From contig CAVWJS010000004.1 in assembly GCA_963755495.1 (NCBI GenBank), positions 62,001 to 126,000 on the forward strand: DNA of 64,000 bases, read 5' to 3'. Below the pieces are notes generated by a model. That model did no database searches. It was not told where the DNA came from and worked only from the letters and a program-made list of their open reading frames with translations. Source of the stretch: Bog-473 sp963755495 (GTDB taxonomy: Bacteria > Actinomycetota > Acidimicrobiia > Acidimicrobiales > RAAP-2). The position numbers and the translations under genes are program-made. This document shows, in pieces, positions 47,617 to 57,417 of this stretch. The stretch's first letter is position 1; each line of letters opens with the position of its first letter.

Positions 47617-48603
47617 TTAAAGGTGGCCGAGATACTCGGACAGGCTCGCAACGACCAGGAAGAGCAAGCGGGCGTCGCGGTGATCAACTGGCTGGGGAAT
47701 AACAGGCTGGCCTTCCGGGTGATGCGGTACGTTCGAGATGTCGTTGGCCGCCTTCCAGAGGTCATCTAGGAACCGCCGCCGAAGATCGGTTTCCGACCAT
47801 CCCAGGCGTGACGCGACGATGTCGGCAGTGTGTTGTTCACGGCTCGAGCCAAGAGTGGTCTCCCAGATACCGATGAGGCCTCGGCAGGCAGCAACACAAT
47901 CGGAGTAACGACGCTCGTCGAGGGCTCGCCTGGCCTTATCGAACTCGGCGGCGGCGCTTCCGTGTCCTGGCAACGGCGGCGGCAGCATGATCTCTAGCAA
48001 TCGAAGGCGGTCGTATCCAAGACCGGGCAGGACCCGTTCGATCCATGTCGTCCGCTCCAGTCGCAAGAACATCGTCTGGACGGTGGCGGTCCAAAACGGG
48101 AACATCTGGGAATACATACCGAACTGCAAATCGTCCCAGGGTCCGGAAACCGTCTCTTGACCGGGCTGGAACTCGTTGAAGTGTTGGAGCCCGGCTACTG
48201 CCGGCTCCAGTTTCAGGTAGAGATCAAAAGGACCGTTTGACCTGGCGTGACGCTGATATTCCAGCGCTGCTACTTCGAGGGCGCTGACAAAGAAACGGAG
48301 CTCAAGGTTGTTGTTACCGACTCGTCCATTGCTCATCGACCAGGCCAAGAAGCCATTGGTCTGTCCGATCAAAATCGGCTGGCAAGCGAGGGAGGTCGGA
48401 AAGGTCTGCTGATCGTTGTACAGCGAGGCCCTAAGTTGGTACACCGCCAGGGACTTTTCGCGAGGCTGCGGGTCCAACTCAAACTTGAGTGGGATGACGA
48501 GTTGCGGCATGAGGGGACCGCCCTCGCCCCTTACGTCGGACTCGTTGATCGAAATCTTTCCGATCGACGGGCCGCCGCCGAGATTGATGTACTGCTCGCT
48601 CAT
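47617..48603 (-). CDS. 328-residue protein of unknown function, beta N-terminus and helical C-terminus
   Basis: The first 150 residues are beta-rich (LVIPLKFELDPQPREKSLAVYQLRASLY, NLELRFFVSALEVAALEYQRH). The rest is helical with FDKARRALDERRYSDCVAACRGLIGIWETTLG and FLDDLWKAANDISNVPHHPEG. Similar helices occur in abortive-infection proteins, but no family is assigned. It starts 33 bp after the trlF stop and abuts the next gene. Intact. Confidence 0.5.
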   Translation of the reverse strand: MSEQYINLGGGPSIGKISINESDVRGEGGPLMPQLVIPLKFELDPQPREKSLAVYQLRASLYNDQQTFPTSLACQPILIGQTNGFLAWSMSNGRVGNNNLELRFFVSALEVAALEYQRHARSNGPFDLYLKLEPAVAGLQHFNEFQPGQETVSGPWDDLQFGMYSQMFPFWTATVQTMFLRLERTTWIERVLPGLGYDRLRLLEIMLPPPLPGHGSAAAEFDKARRALDERRYSDCVAACRGLIGIWETTLGSSREQHTADIVASRLGWSETDLRRRFLDDLWKAANDISNVPHHPEGQPVIPQPVDHRDARLLFLVVASLSEYLGHL

Positions 48604-48636
48604 GGCTGCTCACCAGCTAGCTTCCTATTTCGTTGG

Positions 48637-51438
48637 CTAAAATCCGTACTTGTCGGCGCGGAGCCTGAAGGCTTTTTCGCCACCGTCCATCACGCGGACT
48701 ATGGCCTCCCTAATCGCTGGAAGGTCAATGGCACCTTGACCCTTGATCTCCCCACGAGACTGCTCACCCCGAACTCGGTAATCGCAATGAACTACAAGCT
48801 CCGCGTCGCCGTTCACCACGAGGTTGGCGTTATGGCTCGTAAAGATCAGTTGGCGGTGCCGCTTCGCTTTCCAGATCTGCTCGACCACATCCAAAATGAC
48901 TTCGCTGTCAAGGTCATCCTCAGGCTGGTCGATAATCAGCGGTGGTCCAGGTTGAGCCAAGAGAACTCCGAGCAAAGCGGTGGCTTGCTGGCCCGCTGAT
49001 GCCGCGGCGAACTCAATGTATGAGTTTTCCTTGGTCTGATACTCAAACTTTGGGTGGTCTGCCACCGGACTTAGGGCCAACGTCAGCCAGCTATCCCCGT
49101 TTATCCGTGTTGCCACCTTCCTCATGTCTGCTACTGGCATACCAAGACGAGCTAGCACTGGAATTTGCTCAGAGGTCAGCGGTGCGTCATCCTCAAGAGT
49201 TGTCAGGGTCTCCAGCTCGGAGACCGCGACTTCCCATGTTCCTAATGGATTTGCTTCAGCGCCAAGCTGCTCGAAGAGTCCGTCGATCCGGTCTCGGCGC
49301 AACCCCGACCCGGTCACAGTCGCACGAAACCGATCAGCAATTGAACTCAGACCCTGTCCGCGTCGGAGAGTCGCACGGAGCAGGCCATTGGACAGTTCGG
49401 ACAAGGCTGCACACTGCTTAACCAAGACCTCGGAGCGATTGGCCATGAGTTGGAACATCTCATGCAGCAAGCGCGTATGGTCGATCTCAGGATGCCCGAT
49501 GGACTCTAATTCAGCCCGTTGGGCGCGCAATGTCTGGCCCGCAGACTGCACCTGCTTTTCAACCTCAGCCAATTCTGTGAGCTTCGCTGTATGGGCAGTC
49601 GATCGATCTTTGACTGTCACATACGTCGCGTTGAAGTCTGCGATTAGGCCGACGACTGCCTGATACAGATGTTCATTTTCTGATCCAGTTCCAAGTTCAC
49701 TGCGCAACGCGTCTAAAGCTGCTTTTACAGAGTCACGAAACGTACCGATAGCCTGCGTCGTATTCGTTCGGAACTGCGCCAGGGGTTCTTCTATAGCTTG
49801 CGGGACGTTCTCTGGCGACTGAAGACCATCTGCGATAGAGCCGATCGAGTCATAGAGGCGCTCCGCCCCATCAAGACCCCGGACTGCCGCTCCGTGCCAG
49901 CTTTCGGCCAACGTTTGTGCCGCGTCAAACTTTGGCTTCTCTTCGAGAATAGTTCGATCAGCCTCGCTCACATCCTCTAATGAGGTACGAAGGTTGGTGG
50001 CCTGATCGGAGAGCGACTTCTCGGACAATGCCAACCTCCGAATTGCCGCCTGAAGTTGACGCTGGCGCTGAAGGGTCGCGTAATTTTCCCGAATCCGACC
50101 GCCGGCCTCGTCGATTTCTTGGTCGATGGCCGCAAGCTGCCGACGGATAGGCGATTGAACAAAGCGAGTGAGCTCATCCATGCGGACAGAGACGCTGCTC
50201 AGTTGCTTCTGGCTGTATGCCTGGATGGGGAGTAGCTCCCTGATGTCTGCCTCACGAGCCTTAACGAACTCGGCATCACCGACTTTCAATGACAACTCGC
50301 CACTCTTCGCTTTGCGGCGAACTACATGCGGCAGGTCATTGATCGTAAAGTGGACTTCCACTGTCGAGTCCGTTGGCTCAAGAGTATTCGAGATCAATCG
50401 CCTCTGACGTGTTGCTGGGTCACCGATCTCTTCGTCCGCGTCGACCACGGCGGGAAGATCACACAGCGCCCACCTCAAATAGTCGAGCAGTGTGGATTTG
50501 CCGGTACCACGACCACCGATGATGGCGTTGAACTGCGAGTTCAGCTCTAGTTCGATGGGGCCAAGGAACATGCTGTTATCAACACTGATCCGCGATACCG
50601 ATACGCTCGGCAGCTCAGGTTTTGCCTGTGCAATCCTGGACTCCTGAGCCAAGCAGGCCTGTCGTAGTGCCTCAGCCGTCGGCACCGACCACTTGATCCA
50701 CGTTGTGTGCTTGCCAAGGTCGACGTAGGACTCTGCCCGCGAGTCTGAGGTCTGGATAAGGGCAATGCGTTTGTTGCCGTACTCGGCATTAAGACCGTCG
50801 AAGATCTTTCTATTGCCATCTCCAACCTTGCCCTCTACTGTCCCGTCGAGGTACCCACCTACACACGGCATTTCGCGGTACTTCTGCTGGAAGTGAGACC
50901 GTAGGAGGGTTTGGTAGCCCCTGTCAGTCACATTCGGAAACACGATGTAACGCCCGCGAAGCCAGCTGTCCTTGTCAAGTTCTTCGTGCAGCTGAGATAG
51001 CAGGGCGACCTCGATTGTCTTCACGTCCGCCAGCTTGCCCTCTTTGGAATCGACAATGGGTACGGCGAGCCGAGCAAGAATGGCGTCAAGCCGTTCGACC
51101 GGAAAGTCTGCGTCGAGGATAAGCAGCGCTTGGCAAGGAACGCTTAGAGTCAGTTCAAGGCCAGGAAATACAATCAGTTGTTGTTCCCGAGGAAGGACCT
51201 TGCCATCCGGTCCGACTTCGCGGGCCGCTGCTTTTCTTACGTAAGGATACAGCGCGAAGTCGTGATGGTCCGTGATCGCGACCGCGTCCAAGCCCTTCTT
51301 GCGACAGGCAGCGACGAATTCTTCAGCCCATGCCTTCCGGTCGTCGTCCGATACTGGGCGAGTTCCACTCCAATTCGGATCTCGGGGAGTGTGAGCCTGA
51401 AAGTCACATCGATAGAAATGAGCGCCTTTGTCAGTCAC
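48637..51438 (-). CDS. TrlF-like protein: PHP domain fused to SMC/ABC-type ATPase
   Basis: 933 intact residues. The N-terminal PHP domain has FQAHTPRD and AITDHHDF (Asp57, His58, His59), a metal phosphoesterase site. At residues 308-316 GGRGTGKST is Walker A. A long coiled coil spans about 420-700. The C-terminus has SAGQQATALLG (ABC signature) and PLIIDQPEDDLDSE (Walker B), then FTSHNANLVV. This is the layout NCBI calls TrlF, an ATPase found inside type I restriction loci. It overlaps hsdS by 4 bp. It may sense or degrade DNA ends; the role is inference. Confidence 0.82.
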   Translation of the reverse strand: MTDKGAHFYRCDFQAHTPRDPNWSGTRPVSDDDRKAWAEEFVAACRKKGLDAVAITDHHDFALYPYVRKAAAREVGPDGKVLPREQQLIVFPGLELTLSVPCQALLILDADFPVERLDAILARLAVPIVDSKEGKLADVKTIEVALLSQLHEELDKDSWLRGRYIVFPNVTDRGYQTLLRSHFQQKYREMPCVGGYLDGTVEGKVGDGNRKIFDGLNAEYGNKRIALIQTSDSRAESYVDLGKHTTWIKWSVPTAEALRQACLAQESRIAQAKPELPSVSVSRISVDNSMFLGPIELELNSQFNAIIGGRGTGKSTLLDYLRWALCDLPAVVDADEEIGDPATRQRRLISNTLEPTDSTVEVHFTINDLPHVVRRKAKSGELSLKVGDAEFVKAREADIRELLPIQAYSQKQLSSVSVRMDELTRFVQSPIRRQLAAIDQEIDEAGGRIRENYATLQRQRQLQAAIRRLALSEKSLSDQATNLRTSLEDVSEADRTILEEKPKFDAAQTLAESWHGAAVRGLDGAERLYDSIGSIADGLQSPENVPQAIEEPLAQFRTNTTQAIGTFRDSVKAALDALRSELGTGSENEHLYQAVVGLIADFNATYVTVKDRSTAHTAKLTELAEVEKQVQSAGQTLRAQRAELESIGHPEIDHTRLLHEMFQLMANRSEVLVKQCAALSELSNGLLRATLRRGQGLSSIADRFRATVTGSGLRRDRIDGLFEQLGAEANPLGTWEVAVSELETLTTLEDDAPLTSEQIPVLARLGMPVADMRKVATRINGDSWLTLALSPVADHPKFEYQTKENSYIEFAAASAGQQATALLGVLLAQPGPPLIIDQPEDDLDSEVILDVVEQIWKAKRHRQLIFTSHNANLVVNGDAELVVHCDYRVRGEQSRGEIKGQGAIDLPAIREAIVRVMDGGEKAFRLRADKYGF

Positions 51439-52712
51439 CTCGGGATCAACTCCCCGCGAAGGGCCTTCGCAAGCACTGCGCTAGCGGCGTTGCCTAGCGA
51501 TTCCTTAGCATTCTCCACGCGAACGAGGAGACGCTCTGCTACGCCGAGCATGGCGGATACCCGCTCAACGATTACGCGCTGCTCTGCAATGGGCGGAAGG
51601 GGAATGGGCATCAACGCCAGCTTGCTCCCGTTGATGTTGGATTGGCTGACCCCATCTGTCTTAGCAAGCTGTGCCCAAGCCCGGCCCGATGCTGAGTTAA
51701 TCCAGTAGTTCACGAAGTCCGGAAGCGCTATCTCCTCGGCTAGCCGTATCCGTATCAGATAGGAGGCAAAACTCGCTGGCTCTACACCGTGAAAGACAGC
51801 ACTTTTGCCAACGAGCTCTGGACTATTCGTCCGATTGAAGAGCACATCTCCGTCGTCGAGGAATAGCCGCTCAAGCTCGTTATCCAGGGGGCAATACTTC
51901 AGGTCCCTGAGATCCAGCGATCCATTCTGAATATTGCCCATCCGGAGAACCGGCACGTCCGACCCGGAATCTGGCCCACATCGCTGCGAAGTCCCGTATT
52001 CGATGACGCGCGCGCATTCCCCAACGGAAGAGATGATGTACGTATCCGGCAGTTCCCCAATAGACAGCTCAACTGGCTGTTCCTTCTGGACCCGTCCTCT
52101 TCCTCTACGAGTTCTCTTCAATTCATCAATAGCCTGGGCAACTGTCAGTGCGTCGGGGTGGGATTCGCGCCAATCAGCCGTGAGGCGTCCGGAACATGCC
52201 GCACTCAGAACAACTTGACTGAACCGTTCGATCGCTCCACGGGCTGACGAAATGTGTGACGACGCGCTGGAACTCAGCCTCGTCCCTCCTGAAAGCATTT
52301 GGGTGATGCGTTCTTGTTCTCTTGGAGAGGGAACCGGAACGACGATGTCATAGAGCTGTTCTCGATTGAGTCCCGGAATCGCCGTGGAGCGGTCGAGATC
52401 AGTCAGTCCCAGTGAGCGGAGGAGCCAGTCTAAGAACTCAATAGAGTACGGGCCACCTTCATCGATGTAGTAGGTCGTATCAATGGGCCAGCAAGGAACA
52501 GACGAGAAATTGACTTTTCCGGAGCTACCCTTCCGACCGATAATGATTGTCGGACCCACAGTCATCGCCGATCCATGGCGTCCGATTTCGCCGTTGGATC
52601 CGTATACGGGCACCGAACCACCGGTTCGCTTGGCCTCTGGAAGCGCCTTTCCGTACTTGGCATCGATGAGGTCACCAAGGCGAGCCACGGGCCAACCCGG
52701 TGACATGCTCAC
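51435..52712 (-). CDS. hsdS: type I restriction-modification specificity subunit
   Basis: 425 intact residues from GTG 52712, overlapping the hsdM stop (GTGA). Two target-recognition domains are visible. The first starts WPVARLGDLIDAKYGKALP and ends LYDIVVPVPSPREQERI. The second has ECARVIEYGTSQRCGPDSGSDVPVLRMGNIQNG and ends LALMPIPLPPIAEQRVIVERV. Each is followed by the conserved helical spacer (ERISQV-type and VSAMLGVAERLL). Two different domains imply a bipartite target. Confidence 0.92.
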   Translation of the reverse strand: MSMSPGWPVARLGDLIDAKYGKALPEAKRTGGSVPVYGSNGEIGRHGSAMTVGPTIIIGRKGSSGKVNFSSVPCWPIDTTYYIDEGGPYSIEFLDWLLRSLGLTDLDRSTAIPGLNREQLYDIVVPVPSPREQERITQMLSGGTRLSSSASSHISSARGAIERFSQVVLSAACSGRLTADWRESHPDALTVAQAIDELKRTRRGRGRVQKEQPVELSIGELPDTYIISSVGECARVIEYGTSQRCGPDSGSDVPVLRMGNIQNGSLDLRDLKYCPLDNELERLFLDDGDVLFNRTNSPELVGKSAVFHGVEPASFASYLIRIRLAEEIALPDFVNYWINSASGRAWAQLAKTDGVSQSNINGSKLALMPIPLPPIAEQRVIVERVSAMLGVAERLLVRVENAKESLGNAASAVLAKALRGELIPR

Positions 52713-54123
52713 GTTTGTCCTCCGCCGGAATCCAACAGGCCTTGCAGGTCTAGAAGGTCGTCGAGAGCGAGCTGCAGTTCCTCCATCGCTTCAGTGATCA
52801 GCTCTTCTGGCTCTGGCAGCTCGTCGGGGTCGTCGACTTCTTCGTCGCGAAGCCACTTGAAAGCGTCGAGCTTGTAGTGATGCTCCTTGATCTTCGTCGA
52901 TGTGAAACGCGCCAGCGACCATCGTCGGAATCGCTTTCTTCCGCTTGCTCCGGCCGTTAGGGTCGTCGCCGAAGCACAGCTCGAACTCGGCGAAGTGCTC
53001 CGGCGTCAGCGGACGGCTCTTCTTGTGATCTTCGGAACGTTGGCCCGGGCGTCGTAGATCCAAGTTGCTCGGTCGGCCGACCCTTCGTGAAGAAGATGAC
53101 GTTGGTTTTGGTGCCTTCGGTGTACGGACTGAAAGTGCCACGCGGGCAGCGCAGGACAGTGTGGACGTCGCAGTCCTCCATGAGGACTTGGAAGACCTCG
53201 CCGGCTTGTTGGGCGAACAGCACGTTGTCCGGAACGACGATCGCGGCCCGGCCACCGGGCTTGAGGATGGTCAGCACGTGCTGAATGAAGTTGAGCTGCT
53301 TGTTGCTGGTCTGGACGACGAAGTCATCGCGGTCGGGTGCCTGGTTCGCACCTTTCGTGCCGAACGGCGGGTTGGTGAGGATGACGTCGTAGCGCTGACC
53401 TGGCGGCACCTCGTAGATCGAGTCAGCCGAGCGCGATGTGCGGCTCGACCTGGTGCAGGTACAGATTCATCAGCGCCAGCCGACGCGGCCGTGCAACCAG
53501 CTCCTGCCCGAAGTAGGTCTTCTTGCGAACCCTCTGGCGGTGTCGCGGTCAAGCGCCCGCCGGTCTCGTCCTTGAGCCACTCGTAGGCCGCGACGAGGAA
53601 GCCGCCGGTGCCGCAGGCCGGGTCATCGATCGCGAAGTTCTTGCTGGCTCGCGGGTCGGGCTTCATGCAGCGGACCATGATCTGGATGAGGAGCCGGGGC
53701 GTGAAGTACTGGCCAGCGCCCTTCTTGCCCTCGGCTGCCGCCTTCTCCAGCAGGCCCTCGAAGGCCGCAGCCTTGACGTCGACGTCGAGCGCGGTCCACT
53801 CGGTCTCGTCGATGAGACCGACGAGCTTGTGCAGGTTGACCGGGTTGGTGAAGCGGCTCTGAGCGCCGCCAAAGATGTCGCCGAGGATGCCGGGCTGCTT
53901 CCGAGGATGCGAAGCGCCTCGACGTAGGTGTCGAGCAGGTCGGTACCACTCTGCTTGCGCAGGTACGGCCAGTCGGCATGTTCCGGCAGTTCGATGCCAC
54001 GCTCGTCGGCCATCTTGAGGAACAGCAGGTAGGTGAGCTGCTCGATGTAGTCGCCGTAGTCGACGCCGTCGTGGCGCAGGGTGTGGCAGAAGCCCCAGAG
54101 TTTGCGACAACGACGTCGGTCAT
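52709..54123 (-). CDS. hsdM: type I restriction-modification DNA methyltransferase, heavily frame-broken
   Basis: ATG 54123 overlaps the hsdR stop. Segments in order: LWGFCHTLRHDGVDYGDYIEQ (frame break within the first ten codons), KMADERGIELPEHADW, NPVNLHKLVGLIDETEW and GAGQYFTPRLLIQIMVRC. The SAM motif DPACGTGGFLVAAYEWLKDE is followed, after breaks, by the catalytic NPPFGTKG and NFIQHVLTILKPGGRAAIVVPDNVLF. It ends LLDSGGGQT at 52709. At least six breaks occur. N6-adenine methyltransferase with HsdS; about 470 residues. Function cannot be assumed if the breaks are real. Confidence 0.88.
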
Positions 54124-56780
54124 GCGGCTACCAGCTCCTTGTTCAGCTGGCCAAGCAGCTCGGCCAGCTGTCCGTCGAAGACACGGTTGGCCCGCCCCAC
54201 CCACCGCGGTCGGACAGCACCGGCACGACCTCGAAGTCCTCTCGCTCGATCGAGAGGTTGGCACCAGATGCTGGCGGATGTACTCCATCCACTTGGCCTG
54301 CTCGGTAGTGAGCGTGCGGTCACCAACCACGCGCCGACCGCCTCGTTGACCCGCTCCTCGGCGGTGAGCAGCGGCGAGGTCTCGAACGCGGCACGCTTGA
54401 CCATGGAGATGATGTCGACCAGGGCCTTGTGGTGTGCCATTGAAGGCCCGCTGGAGGTTGGCCTCGGTGAAGTGCTCGGGGGCTTGAGGAGCGCCTCGCG
54501 CAACTCCCTCAGTGCTCCGCGCCCCAGCGCTCGGGATGCGACAGCAGGATGGACAGCGCCTCGATCTCGTCTTGGTGCTCCTGGACGAACTGCGGCGAAG
54601 AGCTTCCAGGTAGTCGTCGGGCTTGTACTCCTGCCCGTACCGGCCTTGATCAGCCACTCGCGACTCGACCTCGTCGGTGACCGTCGGCGCGACGACGAAC
54701 GTGCGATGTGGCCGCGGGTAGTCGAGCAGAAGCTGCTGGAAGTCCGGGTCGCGCAGAATGCGCATCATGTCGTCGAACGACTCGCGCAGGGGCCGGCAGG
54801 TCCTCGGCGAAGCGGCCGAGTCGCCGTCCGGAATGAAGCGAGCGAACAAGCTCGGGCCTCGCCGCACATCTGCTTGTCGATGCGCTGCAGCCGCTTGACC
54901 AGGCGCCGGGTGTTGTAGTCGCGGTCCCGGTTCTGCCAGATCTCCTCGATGATCTGGCGTTCGTCTTGCCGTCGCCGTCGGGTGGCTCGACCGTCATGCC
55001 GGTGGTGTTGCGGAAGTACTCCAGCAGCGTGCCGTCGAAGCAGTCGAAGACGACGAAGTGGGACTTGTCCGGGAACTTCTCGCCCTTGCGGGTGCCGCGG
55101 CCGAGCATCTGCTCGAACAGGATGCGGGACTTGACCGGGCGCAGGAAGACGATGAACTCCAGGTCGGGGATGTCGACGCCGGTCGTCAGCAGGTCGACGG
55201 TCACGACGACCGGGGTTCGGGCGGTTGCGGAACTCGCGGATGCGCTGCAGCGGCCGGTCGACGCGGCCGGTGATCTTGGCGACGAACGCTTCGCCGCGGC
55301 CGAAGATGTCGCGGGCCTGGTCGACGAGCTGGTCGGCGTGCGAGGTGTGCGGCAGGTCGTTGACGGCGAAGATCAGGGTCTTGGGGAAGCGTCCGGACTC
55401 CTGCTCGTGCTCCTCGGCGTAGCGCTTGATCTCTTCCAGGATCTTGCGGTTGGAGTCGGGGCCGTGATCTTGCGCTCGACCTTCGTGGCGTCGAAGGCGC
55501 GCTCGTCTTCCAGCAGGTCGAGCTGCCGGGGCCGGTCTCCGGGTCGACCTGATCGACCTGCTCCCCTTCTTGAGGAACACGCCGTTCATGCGCACGTCGC
55601 GAGTTGACCCGTGACCACGTCGTAGTCGACGAGGTAGCCCTCGCGGACGGCCCGCTCGTACTCGTAGCGGTAGACCAGGTTCTCGAAGTAGGCCATGGTG
55701 TGCGCGGCCGGCGTGGCGGTCAGGCCGACCTTGATGGCGTCGAAGTGGTCGAGCGTCTCGCGCCAGACCGACATCTCCTTGGCGAGTAGCCGCGGTGGCA
55801 CTCGTCGGCGACGATCAGGTCGAAGGCGTGGATCGGGATGTCGAGCTGGTTCGGCATCGTCGTCGACGTCCTCGTCGCCCAAGTACGGAATGGCCTCCGG
55901 CCGAACAGGTTGATGGTCATCCGCTGGATGGTGCAGACGTAGACGAACGCGTCGCCGAGCTTCGGATCAGTGAGCAGCGAGTTCGGCATGACGTTCGGGT
56001 CCGAATTGCCTCGTCCTCGACAGTCAGCCTGCTGGAAGCGCTGGGAGTAGACCGGGTAGATCTTGTCGAACTTGAGACCGGGCTCGGCCTCGAACGAGGC
56101 GAAGGCCCGGACAGCCTGGGCGGCCAGCGCCCGGCGGTCGACGAGGAACAGGACCCGGCGAGCGACGCCGGACTTCATCAGCCGGTAGATCTCGTTGACC
56201 ATCGTCAGCGTCTTGCCGGTGCCGGTGGCCATGGTCACCAGCATCTTGCGCTTGCGCTCGCGAATGGCCTGCTCGATCGCAGTGTTGGCCTCGACTTGGT
56301 ACGGCACGAAGCATCTGGTTCCACGGCATGCTGCGACAGTCGAGCGAGCTCGGCGTCGAGGTCGCGGGTCAGCATCTCGTGCAGAGCCTTGGGCGTGTGG
56401 AAAGCGGAGACTCGCCGGGAGCGGTTCAGCTCGTGGCGGACGTCGTGGAACCAGATCTCCTCGCCGTTGGTCGAGTACAGGAACGGCACGCCGAACTCGC
56501 CCTGGTACCGCGGCTGCTGATCGATGCCCTTCGCGTAGCGCTCAGCCTGGGCCAGGACGCCCTGCGGGCCGAGCGTCAGCTTCTTGGCCTCGACGACGCC
56601 GAGGGCACTCCCGCGATCGCAGAGCGCGTAGTCAGCCGGGCCGTTGGTGGTCTCGAACTCCTCGACAGCAGACCGCTCGTATTGACTCGGATCCGGGCCG
56701 CTGAATGGCACTACGTTCCACCCGGCCTGCCGGAGCCGGGGGTCGATTCGTTCCTGCCTGGTTGTGCGTTCCGATGTCAT
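54120..56780 (-). CDS. hsdR: type I restriction endonuclease/helicase subunit, heavily frame-broken
   Basis: The first frame MTSERTTRQERIDPRLRQAGW contains the nuclease segment GPADYALCD and VVEAKKLTLGPQ. Later frames give VTMATGTGKTLTMVNEI (Walker A), VADECHRGY (DECH box), GLTATPAAHT and LLTTGVDIPDLEFIVFLRPVKSRILFEQMLGRGTR. The order and total length of about 886 residues match HsdR. About ten frame changes are needed. The end LAELLGQLNKELVAA overlaps hsdM. The promoter upstream carries a LexA-type box. Confidence 0.88.
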
Positions 56781-56800
56781 GTGGCGTTCTGCCTGACCTT

Positions 56801-56829
56801 ATGGTAGCGAACATGTGTTCGAAAAACAA
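56801..56829 (-). promoter_or_regulatory. hsdR operon promoter with SOS box in the spacer
   Basis: On the minus strand -35 TTGTTT (56829-56824) and -10 TACCAT (56806-56801) are separated by 17 bp. Inside the spacer CGAACACATGTTCG (56821-56808) matches the actinobacterial LexA box pattern CGAAC-N4-GTTCG with both arms perfect. The -10 ends 20 bp before the start codon at 56780. LexA here would block RNA polymerase directly and link the operon to DNA damage. Confidence 0.7.
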
Positions 56830-57365
56830 CGAGCAGCGGCAGCTCAACGATAGGTCATCAGGATCTCGATCTCACCCAAGAGTGAGTCAGTCGGACAATC
56901 CCCCACACGCCGTCCCACCGCCTGCGCTTTACGAGCCAGACCGCGGAGTCGGCGGCGATCCCTGTGTTCCTCCGACGCTATAGCCCACGTTGAATCGGGC
57001 CGATTCAACGCGTTTCCTATTCGATTGGAGAGTGAACGCGCCCAGGCCAGGCTGAGCATGGGATCGATGGTGACGTGCGGCAACCTTCCCAATGGGCCCC
57101 ACGGGGGACGGGAACGCCTGATCGAACGGCTACGGTCATGCCCGAGGCCTCGCACTCGCGCATGTCCCTCTCGAGCACATTCGGGGCTGCGGCGAGTGAA
57201 CGTCGGTTCGGAAACCGTATGTCAATGTGTCCCTACAAACGTCCCTACAACTCGGGAACCATCCGGATCCGGTTGCTTCCGTCCCCTTCCGTCATGGCCG
57301 CGCTGACCTGCGGAAAACGTCCGGTTGGGTACTGTCCGGTTCCGTCGTTTCCGGCGTCTTTTCGC
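56830..57365. other. right end of the element, no recognised gene
   Basis: A frame on the minus strand (about 56844-57060, MLSLAWARSLSNRIGN to MTYR) could encode a small basic protein but has no family. The stretch also holds the palindrome at 56988-57010 and two TCCCTACAA motifs (57230-57238 and 57242-57250) like those beside the integrase. Presumably this is the integrase-binding arm of attR. Confidence 0.4.
56988..57010. promoter_or_regulatory. 23-bp perfect palindrome
   Basis: CGTTGAATCGG and CCGATTCAACG are perfect 11-bp arms around one G. It lies between hsdR and the right attachment repeat. No T-run follows, so an operator or integrase/excisionase site is more likely than a terminator. 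Confidence 0.6.
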
Positions 57366-57417
57366 TTTCCTAAACCGTGTGCGAAAGTTCGAATCCTTCC
57401 GGGGGCGCCAATAAAAG
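57366..57417. repeat. attR-type direct repeat (partial tRNA-Arg)
   Basis: 52 bp matching 30564-30615 with three substitutions. Two of these fall in the T-stem and weaken it. The 5' half of the tRNA is absent, so this copy is not a functional tRNA. It marks the right end of the element. Confidence 0.9.

Larger units (their letters stand above)
30564..57417. mobile_element. integrative and mobilizable element in tRNA-Arg, about 26.9 kb
   Basis: The element is bounded by the 52-bp tRNA repeat. A tyrosine recombinase starts 79 bp inside the left end. It carries small HTH proteins, a repeat-rich cis region, MobC and an HUH-type relaxase, but no recognisable type IV secretion genes, so it would be mobilizable rather than self-transmissible. 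Cargo is dominated by defence-type genes: Xre/nucleotidyltransferase, nucleases, HEPN proteins and a type I restriction operon with TrlF. Parts of the cargo (41-52 kb) are visibly more A+T-rich than the host flank. Confidence 0.88.

Noticed and set aside
57366..57417. A second tRNA-Arg gene
   Set aside because: Only the 3' half is present, with no acceptor 5' strand or D arm, and the T stem is weakened. It is the attR copy.
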